From NCBI GenBank assembly GCA_036005185.1, contig DASYQS010000038.1, positions 124,001-188,000 of the forward strand: DNA of 64,000 nt, written 5' to 3'. The number at the start of each line of letters is the position of its first letter. Positions within the stretch are counted from its first letter, which is position 1. The notes under the pieces were generated by a model. That model searched no databases, was not told the DNA's origin, and worked only from the letters and a program-made list of their open reading frames with translations. This document shows, piece by piece, positions 45,355 to 52,008 of the stretch. A program made the translations under genes and the position numbers. Source of the DNA: VBAU01 sp036005185 (GTDB taxonomy: Bacteria > Bacteroidota > Bacteroidia > Chitinophagales > Chitinophagaceae).

Positions 45355-46716
45355 CAACTCTTTTATCTTAATACTTCTAAAGCTTACTTCAAAGCCATGT
45401 TCTTGTAAAAGAATATGACCTTTTGCAGCTTCTCCAAAATGATCCCAAACCTTGTATTTGCTGATTGCTACCAGATCCCGGAAAGCCTGTGACCCTCGCT
45501 CATATTCCAACACCTTTAGTCCATTTAAATAATGCTCCACATGATTGTTGGGATAAACGATAATTCGTCCCGTGTTCCATTCGCCTATACGATGCACAAA
45601 TCTATCTTGTTTCTGAGCAGGAATAAGATCATATAACGAAGCAAGTGTTCGATTGCCATCACGGCCCAGCTTTGCATCCGGATGAACTTTATCATCCAAT
45701 AATTGATATTCTAATCCAATCGCCGAACCCTGGTTTTTTTCCGATAGGGTAACAAAATATTTTACACCGCTGTTGGCGCCTGTCGTCAATTTAAAATCAA
45801 AAGAAAGATCGAAGGCGCTATATTGACCAGTAGTTACAATATCACCACCACCTGCAGATTCTTTTCCTTCGGATGATAAAACCTTTAAAACTCCATCACT
45901 TACTGTCCAACCTTTATCAGGAAAATGATCTTTATATGCACCTACCCATCCTTTTGAATCCACTCCATTAAATAAAAGCTTCCATCCATTCTTTTTCTCA
46001 TAGCTGGTCAAATTATTTGGAACATTATTCATTACGTAGATTGATTTTGGAAAATCAGGTGAGGGTTTTGAAATAGGCATTAACCGGATATTTTTAAAAT
46101 AAACTTTCTTGCCTGCATTTTCTGCCTTGTTCACCGCATGTACCTGCAACCCGATAAAGCCTTTTTTATCAAACTCATCGATCAGCATTGAAGCAGGCTG
46201 ACCATTGATCCAGGTGCGGATCATGTTTCCAAAACATTCCACTTTTATTTTATTATACTCATGCAGCTTAAAAGCGTTTTGTGCCGCGCTGTTAAGGCTT
46301 AAAGGATAGAGCCAATCCCTTCTTCCTTCATCATAAATCCCAGCTGTCCATCTTCGCGATGAGGGATCAAGTTCATACTGATAACCATAAACTCTTCCTT
46401 TTCCCCCATTGGCCGTGTCATTAAAATGACTGCGTAATTGAATGCCGGAATTGGAAGTAGTGTCATCGATTTTTGCTTCGAGTTCCAAAACAAAATCGCC
46501 ATACTCTTTTTCTGTCACTAAAAAACTATTTGGTGATGGCATGACAGTTGTACCTGCAATTACACCATTTTCAACGGTGTAGTCTGCAGCCCCGACAGCT
46601 TTTTTCCAACCATTGAGCGTTTTGCCGTCAAAAAGGTTGGTCCAACCAGAAGAAGTCTGTGCAAATCCTAATGAACAAAATAAGGCGAGAATAAAAAACA
46701 GAAGAATCGGTTTCAT
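45349..46716 (-). CDS. Double DUF1080 (3-keto-disaccharide hydrolase-like) secreted protein
   Basis: 455 residues with a signal peptide ending FCSLGFAQ and two DUF1080 jelly-roll domains: residues about 25-215 (WTNLFDGKTLNGWKKAVG, SGIQLRSHF) and about 235-455 (WKLLFNGVDSKGWVGAYKD, NSGVKYFVTL, EYQLLDDKVHPDA). The family now includes hydrolases acting on 3-keto-glucosides. It lies directly upstream of the Tat-exported oxidoreductase gene on the same strand, with a gap of 79 bases, so it could work on its products in the periplasm. That link is inferred. Confidence 0.93.
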   Translation of the reverse strand: MKPILLFFILALFCSLGFAQTSSGWTNLFDGKTLNGWKKAVGAADYTVENGVIAGTTVMPSPNSFLVTEKEYGDFVLELEAKIDDTTSNSGIQLRSHFNDTANGGKGRVYGYQYELDPSSRRWTAGIYDEGRRDWLYPLSLNSAAQNAFKLHEYNKIKVECFGNMIRTWINGQPASMLIDEFDKKGFIGLQVHAVNKAENAGKKVYFKNIRLMPISKPSPDFPKSIYVMNNVPNNLTSYEKKNGWKLLFNGVDSKGWVGAYKDHFPDKGWTVSDGVLKVLSSEGKESAGGGDIVTTGQYSAFDLSFDFKLTTGANSGVKYFVTLSEKNQGSAIGLEYQLLDDKVHPDAKLGRDGNRTLASLYDLIPAQKQDRFVHRIGEWNTGRIIVYPNNHVEHYLNGLKVLEYERGSQAFRDLVAISKYKVWDHFGEAAKGHILLQEHGFEVSFRSIKIKELK

Positions 46717-46803
46717 GTGGCAAGAGTTTGGAGGGAAAGTTATGATTTTTAAAGATCAAATAATTCTCAGAAATTAGCTTAGTTGTATAGATAGCTGTCT
46801 CAA

Positions 46804-48102
46804 TCACAATTTCAAAAGAAATTCTTTGAGAATAGGATAGCTAACATTCATTTTCGTTGTTACTTTATAGTTATCCATTATACTCTGAACTGATAAAGGC
46901 AAAGGAATTTTCTCTTCAATCACTGGCTCAACCACATCGTAAAATTTAACGGGGTGAGCCGTTTCAACAAAAATTCCTTTCAGCCCGCTGTTTTCTTTCA
47001 AAAAACTTTCTAATGCTAAATAGCCCACTGCTCCATGAGGATCTAAAACATAATTGTATTGTTTATGGATCTTTTTGATCGTATCCCTTGTCTCGTCGTC
47101 GGTAATGCTGATCGCCGATAAAATCCTTTTTAATTCATCTATATTCTTTTCAAATATTTCCAATATTCTTACAAAATTGTTTGGGTCGCCCACATCCATG
47201 GCATTCGAAATAGTAGCGATCGTTTTCTTCGGTTGATAATTCCCCGTTTTCAAAAATTCAGGAACCACATCATTTACATTACAAGCTGCAATAAAATGCT
47301 GTACGGGTAAACCGGAAGCATGTGCAAGAATAGCGGCACAAAGATTTCCAAAATTGCCGCTGGGCACGGAAATAACAGGAGGGTGTTTTTTATCGGGCCA
47401 TTGTTTCCACGCAAAAAAATAATAGAACTGCTGCGGCAGCCACCTGGCAATATTGATCGAATTCGCCGAGGTTAAAAATAATTTTTGATTTACTTCCTTG
47501 TCTGCAAATGCCTGCTTTACCAATTGCTGGCAGTCGTCAAAATTTCCATTGATTTCTAAGGCATGAATATTTTTGCCAAGCGTGGTAAGCTGTTTCTCTT
47601 GTACACTGCTGACCTTTCCCGAAGGATAAAGGATGACTACCTCCACTCCTTTTACATTATAAAAACCATTCGCCACAGCCCCGCCTGTATCTCCTGATGT
47701 GGCTACCAAAACAATCAGTTTTTCACTTCTTTCCTTTGCAAAATATCCAAGACAACGGCTCATAAACCGGGCACCAACATCTTTAAATGCCAGTGTTGGC
47801 CCATGAAATAATTCAAGAGAAAAAATATCCTCGTTCAGTTGCACCAACGGAATTGGAAAGTTGATCGTTTCGGCAATAATTTTTCTTAGCGTCTTTTCAG
47901 GAATGTCTTGCCCTACATAAGGTTGGATAACCTGGTAAGCTATTTCCTCATCACTAATTTTTTCGATGTTGTAAAAAAATGATGAATCAAAAACAGGGAT
48001 GTGTTCGGGAAAATATAAGCCCTTATCGGGTGCTTGTCCATGGATAGCTGCTTCTTTAAAATCAACTGCCGGTGATTGGCCGTTTAAACTGTAAAATTGC
48101 AT
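46804..48102 (-). CDS. thrC: Threonine synthase
   Basis: A 432-residue PLP-dependent enzyme converting O-phosphohomoserine to threonine. Motifs are LFHGPTLAFKDVGARFM with the PLP-binding Lys, VATSGDTGGAVANGFYN, YPSGKVSSVQEKQL, SANSINIARWLPQ and SVPSGNFGNLCAAILA (phosphate cup). It begins MQFYSLNGQSPAVDFKEA. It is the last gene of thrA-thrB-thrC, 14 bases after thrB, so its expression should be governed by the Thr-rich leader at 51.8 kb. Confidence 0.97.
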   Translation of the reverse strand: MQFYSLNGQSPAVDFKEAAIHGQAPDKGLYFPEHIPVFDSSFFYNIEKISDEEIAYQVIQPYVGQDIPEKTLRKIIAETINFPIPLVQLNEDIFSLELFHGPTLAFKDVGARFMSRCLGYFAKERSEKLIVLVATSGDTGGAVANGFYNVKGVEVVILYPSGKVSSVQEKQLTTLGKNIHALEINGNFDDCQQLVKQAFADKEVNQKLFLTSANSINIARWLPQQFYYFFAWKQWPDKKHPPVISVPSGNFGNLCAAILAHASGLPVQHFIAACNVNDVVPEFLKTGNYQPKKTIATISNAMDVGDPNNFVRILEIFEKNIDELKRILSAISITDDETRDTIKKIHKQYNYVLDPHGAVGYLALESFLKENSGLKGIFVETAHPVKFYDVVEPVIEEKIPLPLSVQSIMDNYKVTTKMNVSYPILKEFLLKL

Positions 48103-48116
48103 TGAGAATTGAATAT

Positions 48117-49100
48117 TTATTTTTCATCTAAAATCTTTACACCTGTTTGGTTAATCGTAGTAACATAGGTTTTATATTCCACTCCAATTTTTTGAAAAAC
48201 ATTTTTCATGATTGTTTCAACTTTTTTGGCAGTTTCCTTTTCCTTGCTCAACATAAAAATGGAGGGCCCGCTTCCTGAAATGCCACCCCCCAGCGCACCC
48301 GCTTCTTTTGCATTGATTTTCACTTCATCAAAACCTGGAATCAAAATGCTTCGAACAGGCTCAATGATCACATCTTCCAATGAGCGGCCAATCAGGTCAT
48401 AGTCATTTGTTAAGAGTCCCGTTACCAGCCCGGCGATATTGCCCCATTGCATGATTGCATTTTTCAATTGCACTTCTTTTCGGAGAATTTGTCTTGCATC
48501 AGATGTTTTTACTTCTATTTGCGGATGAACGACTGTAACATGTAGAGGCGGTGCTGATAAAGGAATAATATCCAGAGGAAGAATTGCCCGTATCAATGTA
48601 ATACCTCCATAAATGCAAGGAGCAAGATTGTCTGCATGCTTAACACCGCTTGCCACTTTCTCGCCGTTCATGGCAAAACGGACAAGGTCTTCCTTTGAAA
48701 AAATATTCCCCAATAAATGATTGGCTGCAACAACAGCGCCTGCCGAACTTGCCGCACTGGAGCCAAGTCCACTGCCAGGCTTTATAGACTTGCTGATTAC
48801 TATTTCAAAACCAATTTTATTTTCATGAGCCTCCTGCAAGGCAAGCAATGAAGCGCCGGCCACATTTTTTTCAGGCTCAACAGGAAGATCATATCCATCA
48901 TCATGTTTGATTCTTATCACCGGCTCATCCAGCAAGCTTACCTCCATTATATCCTGTGGATCATTTAATGCCATACCCAAAATATCAAAGCCACAGACAA
49001 GATTGGCTACTGTGGCGGGTGCAGAAACTTTTATACCCCTAACCCCTAAAGGGGAATAGCGATCCTGTAAACTTGGAGAAATATTTTTATTATCCGACAT
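48117..49100 (-). CDS. thrB: Homoserine kinase with a repeat-derived N-terminal insertion
   Basis: A GHMP kinase of 327 residues from ATG 49100; a TTG at 49127 is less likely. It phosphorylates L-homoserine. Signatures are VSAPATVANLVCGFDILG (N-terminal strand), GSGLGSSAASSAGAVVAANH (ATP loop) and GALGGGISGSGPSIFML. The normal protein would start directly with the VSAPATV strand. Here residues about 5-22, including YSPLGVRG, precede it and are encoded by a palindromic repeat. It sits between thrA and thrC. Confidence 0.96.
   Translation of the reverse strand: MSDNKNISPSLQDRYSPLGVRGIKVSAPATVANLVCGFDILGMALNDPQDIMEVSLLDEPVIRIKHDDGYDLPVEPEKNVAGASLLALQEAHENKIGFEIVISKSIKPGSGLGSSAASSAGAVVAANHLLGNIFSKEDLVRFAMNGEKVASGVKHADNLAPCIYGGITLIRAILPLDIIPLSAPPLHVTVVHPQIEVKTSDARQILRKEVQLKNAIMQWGNIAGLVTGLLTNDYDLIGRSLEDVIIEPVRSILIPGFDEVKINAKEAGALGGGISGSGPSIFMLSKEKETAKKVETIMKNVFQKIGVEYKTYVTTINQTGVKILDEK
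49035..49057. repeat. Palindromic C/G-rich repeat, copy 1, inside the 5' end of thrB
   Basis: The plus strand reads ACCCCTAACCCCTAAAGGGG then AAT. It is translated on the minus strand as the residues YSPLGVRG of homoserine kinase. A second, inverted copy lies at 49146-49167. Confidence 0.75.
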
Positions 49101-49145
49101 TTTCAATTTTGTAAAACATTGTGGCAATCACTAAACGCTTCTTAA

Positions 49146-49167
49146 ATTCCCCTTTAGGAGCAGGGGT
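49146..49167. repeat. Palindromic C/G-rich repeat, copy 2, between thrA and thrB
   Basis: On the minus strand it reads ACCCCTGCTCCTAAAGGGG then AAT, beginning right after the thrA stop codon. It differs from copy 1 by a few central bases and one deletion and lies in the opposite orientation, about 90 bases away. Confidence 0.75.
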
Positions 49168-51624
49168 TTAAACCCGCGCTGCTCTCATAATATCCGCAAA
49201 CACACCGGAAGCAGTTACATCTGCTCCCGCGCCAGCACCTTTTACAACCAAAGGTTGTTCTTTATAGCGATCTGTGTAAAACAATACCACATTGTCTTTT
49301 CCATATAAATGATAAAGATCTTGTTCTGGTGAAATATGTTGTAATCCCACCGCTGCCTTTCCTCCATTTTCAGAAGATTGATAAGAAGCCACAAACTTAA
49401 GCTTGCAATTTTTTGCAGCCGCTTCCTGATATATCTTTTTAAAATGATCTTCATGCTTTTTCATCTCCGCATAAAAATTCTCTACCGTTCCTTGCATACA
49501 CGAAGCGGGCATAAATGAATTGTTCGCAATATCATCCATCTCTATTTTTTCACCAGTTTCCCTCGCCAATATCATGATCTTTCGCATGACATCTTTTCCA
49601 CTAAGGTCAAGCCGTGGATCGGGTTCAGTGTACCCTTCATCCTGAGCCTGCTTCACAACATCGGCAAATAATCTTTTACCATCATAATTATTGAAAACAA
49701 AATTTAATGTTCCGCTCAATACAGCTTCAATGCTTTGAACCTTATCACCACTGCGCAACAGATCGGTCAACGTTCCAATGACCGGTAACCCCGCTCCTAC
49801 ATTCGTTTCAAATAAAAAACTTGCATTGAATTCATTTGAAAGTTCTTTCAACCTTTTATAATGGGCGTAAGAAGAAGAACAAGCAACTTTATTACAAGCC
49901 ACTACAGAAACAGCTTTTTGAAGCAGCCGCTCATATACTTGCGCTACTTCATCGCTGGCCGTTACATCAACAAAAACAGAATTGCGGAGATTTTTTTCAA
50001 TAATCTCGTCTGCAAACTTGTGAATGGCAGAGGTTTCGCCATTTGCCAATGCCTCTTCCCAGCTTGAAAGGTCAATACCATCATTTTTTACTACTGCCTT
50101 TTTACTGTTGATGATTCCAACAATGCGGACCTGCAAACGCAAATGATCACGCAAAAATTTTTGCTGTTGCTGCAACTGTCTCAATAATTTACTTCCTACA
50201 TTTCCTGCTCCGGCAACAAAAATATTGATCTGCTTATAGCTGGTTTCAAAAAATTCTTCGTGTAAAATATTTATGGCTTTGCGAACATCGGCAGTATTGA
50301 TCACGGCGGATATATTTCTTTCTGAAGAGCCCTGTGCAATGGCTCTTACATTGACGCCATTTTTCCCAAGCGTGCCAAACATTTTCCCACTGATGCCCGG
50401 ATGGCTTTTCATATGATCGCCAACCAATGCTACAATGGAAAGATCTTTTTCAACGATCAAAGGCTCTACACGAAGCATAGATATCTCTCCAGCAAAGGCA
50501 ATATCAATCACCTTCTTAGCTTTTTCCGCATTGACTGCCTCTACTCCTACACAAATAGAATGCTCTGAGGAACCTTGGGTAATGAGAATAACATTAATAG
50601 ATGCATTGGAAAGAGCCTCAAATAATCTTTTTGAAAACCCTGGAACTCCTACCATGCCACTTCCCTCCAAACTCAGCAAAGCAATATTGTTGATACCCGA
50701 AATGCCACGGATAATATTGCCATCATTTTCTGCATCATTTTTTATTACAGTACCGTGCTCATCCTTGGCAAATGTATTTTTGATCCATACCGGGATATTT
50801 TTGCTCAACACGGGTTGAATGGTTGGAGGATAGATTACTTTGGCTCCAAAATGCGATAATTCCATTGCTTCCTGATACGAGATAGAAGAAATGATCCTTG
50901 CATTGGCAACCCAACGTGGATCGGCAGTCATCATGCCGCTTACATCAGTCCAGATTTCCAAGGAAGATGCATCAACCGCAGCCGCAAAAATGGCTGCTGT
51001 ATAATCCGATCCTCCCCTGCCTAATGTAGTAGTAATATGTTTGGCATCTGAAGCTATAAATCCGGGAACGATAAAAAGTTTCTCATTAGCTTGTTTCAGC
51101 GATCGTTGAATATTTTCATTCGTCACTGCAAAGTCAACGGCAGCGCTTCCAAAATCAGAGTTTGTTTTAATGATCTCTGTTGTGTCAATCCATTTTGCCT
51201 CAATTCCTTTTGTAACAAACGCCGATGTTATGATCTGTGATGAGAACAACTCGCCATAGCTTAGTAGTTTGTCAATAGTTCGGGGAGAGAGCTCATTTAG
51301 AAGAAAAATGCCATTGCATAGATCCTCGATCTCATTACACATTTTTTTTACCAGGCTAAGCAAAGCGCTTTGATGCTGTACAGGTATTAGTTCCTTAACT
51401 GCTGTAATATGTCTTTGTTCTATTTCCTGCAATTTTTCTTTGTATTTCTCATCACCTGCCGCTGCCAGTTTCCCGCATTCAAGCAATGCATCTGTCGTTC
51501 CTCCCAATGCAGAGATAATCACGACCAAAGGGTCATCATTCAATTTTTCTTTTACAATGCCAATCACTTTTTCAATATTCTCAGCATTAGCTACTGACGT
51601 TCCTCCGAATTTTAATACTTTCAT
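49168..51624 (-). CDS. thrA: Bifunctional aspartate kinase / homoserine dehydrogenase
   Basis: ATG 51624 gives MKVLKFGGTSVANAENIEKV, the canonical start, and 818 residues; longer frames to 51660 lack support. Residues 1-290 are the aspartokinase (KFGGTSV, TLGRGGSDYTAAIFA, EIWTDVSGMMTADPR). Two ACT domains (about 310-460) bind the feedback effector. Homoserine dehydrogenase fills the C-terminal half (FVAGAGNVGSKLLRQL for NAD(P), NVGAGLPVIGTLTDLLRSGD, SGKDVMRKIMILARETG). It catalyses steps 1 and 3 from aspartate. It is the first gene of thrA-thrB-thrC. Confidence 0.97.
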   Translation of the reverse strand: MKVLKFGGTSVANAENIEKVIGIVKEKLNDDPLVVIISALGGTTDALLECGKLAAAGDEKYKEKLQEIEQRHITAVKELIPVQHQSALLSLVKKMCNEIEDLCNGIFLLNELSPRTIDKLLSYGELFSSQIITSAFVTKGIEAKWIDTTEIIKTNSDFGSAAVDFAVTNENIQRSLKQANEKLFIVPGFIASDAKHITTTLGRGGSDYTAAIFAAAVDASSLEIWTDVSGMMTADPRWVANARIISSISYQEAMELSHFGAKVIYPPTIQPVLSKNIPVWIKNTFAKDEHGTVIKNDAENDGNIIRGISGINNIALLSLEGSGMVGVPGFSKRLFEALSNASINVILITQGSSEHSICVGVEAVNAEKAKKVIDIAFAGEISMLRVEPLIVEKDLSIVALVGDHMKSHPGISGKMFGTLGKNGVNVRAIAQGSSERNISAVINTADVRKAINILHEEFFETSYKQINIFVAGAGNVGSKLLRQLQQQQKFLRDHLRLQVRIVGIINSKKAVVKNDGIDLSSWEEALANGETSAIHKFADEIIEKNLRNSVFVDVTASDEVAQVYERLLQKAVSVVACNKVACSSSYAHYKRLKELSNEFNASFLFETNVGAGLPVIGTLTDLLRSGDKVQSIEAVLSGTLNFVFNNYDGKRLFADVVKQAQDEGYTEPDPRLDLSGKDVMRKIMILARETGEKIEMDDIANNSFMPASCMQGTVENFYAEMKKHEDHFKKIYQEAAAKNCKLKFVASYQSSENGGKAAVGLQHISPEQDLYHLYGKDNVVLFYTDRYKEQPLVVKGAGAGADVTASGVFADIMRAARV

Positions 51625-51715
51625 ATTTACCCCCATCTCCGCTTCAAGCAGAGAGTTCAATGATTATAACTTTTTAGAAAATTATGTTGCAATATATTTT
51701 ACCTTTTAAACTTTT

Positions 51716-51749
51716 GATGAATAAATAAAACCTTTCCTTTTTATTCATC
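51716..51749 (-). promoter_or_regulatory. Inverted repeat in the thr leader mRNA
   Basis: GATGAATAAA (51716-51725) and TTTATTCATC (51740-51749) are exact inverted repeats with a 14-base loop, about 90 bases before the thrA ATG on the minus-strand transcript. It may be part of the attenuator. It is AT-rich and not followed by a T-run. Confidence 0.5.
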
Positions 51750-51750
51750 C

Positions 51751-51805
51751 CTTCCGCAGAAGAAAGCTTGGTATTATATGATTTTATTATCCCGCGGTTT
51801 GCGGG
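51751..51805 (-). promoter_or_regulatory. Competing hairpins after the Thr codons (attenuator core)
   Basis: On the transcript the segment CCCGC (plus-strand 51801-51805) can pair with GCGGG (51791-51795). The overlapping segment CCGCA (51800-51804) can instead pair with TGCGG (51754-51758), which is itself the loop of the small hairpin CTTC TGCG GAAG. These pairings exclude each other and begin within the last leader codons, as expected when ribosome position decides the fold. Confidence 0.5.
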
Positions 51806-51885
51806 GTTGTTGTAGTTGTGGTGATAATAAAGCTGGCTGTTGATGCCGCTAGTAAGGAAGCAATATTTGTTGAACAGATCACCAT
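51787..51885 (-). CDS. thrL: Threonine operon leader peptide (thrL-like)
   Basis: A 32-codon ORF too short for the usual gene lists, ATG 51885 to TAA 51787. It begins MVICSTNIASLLAASTASF, continues II, then six Thr codons in a row (ACC ACA ACT ACA ACA ACC) and ends PQTAG. It starts about 24 bases after a candidate promoter, ends 162 bases before the thrA ATG, and its last codons form one arm of a GC hairpin. This is the layout of an E. coli thrL-type leader: scarcity of Thr-tRNA (perhaps Ile-tRNA too) would stall the ribosome and alter downstream folding. No homology to thrL itself is claimed. Confidence 0.8.
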   Translation of the reverse strand: MVICSTNIASLLAASTASFIITTTTTTPQTAG

Positions 51886-51913
51886 TTTTGTTGATAAGCC
51901 ATGAAGATAGAAA

Positions 51914-51942
51914 CCAATTACTGAAAAACAAACAATTTCAAA
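51914..51942 (-). promoter_or_regulatory. Candidate promoter of the thr operon
   Basis: Read on the minus strand, TTTG is followed after 18 bases by TAATTGG. This approximates the Bacteroidota -33/-7 consensus (TTTG, about 19 bases, TAnnTTTG). Transcription would start near 51908, about 23 bases before the leader ATG. Confidence 0.4.
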
Positions 51943-52008
51943 GGAAAATATAAGTAATTTTCCGCTTCGTGTTGCTTGCCTTTCTCAATTCCTTAAACTA
52001 ACAACTGT

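Larger units (their letters stand above)
51625..52008. other. Divergent control region of the thr operon and ppc
   Basis: 384 bases. The part nearest thrA holds the Thr leader ORF and competing hairpins. The part nearest ppc (51886-52008) holds a candidate minus-strand promoter. I see no clear plus-strand promoter for ppc. Confidence 0.7.

Noticed and set aside
51674..51931. 85-codon minus-strand ORF upstream of thrA
   Set aside because: It overlaps the Thr leader in another frame, its composition is Asn/Tyr-rich from AT bias, and it has no family resemblance. The leader ORF explains the region better.
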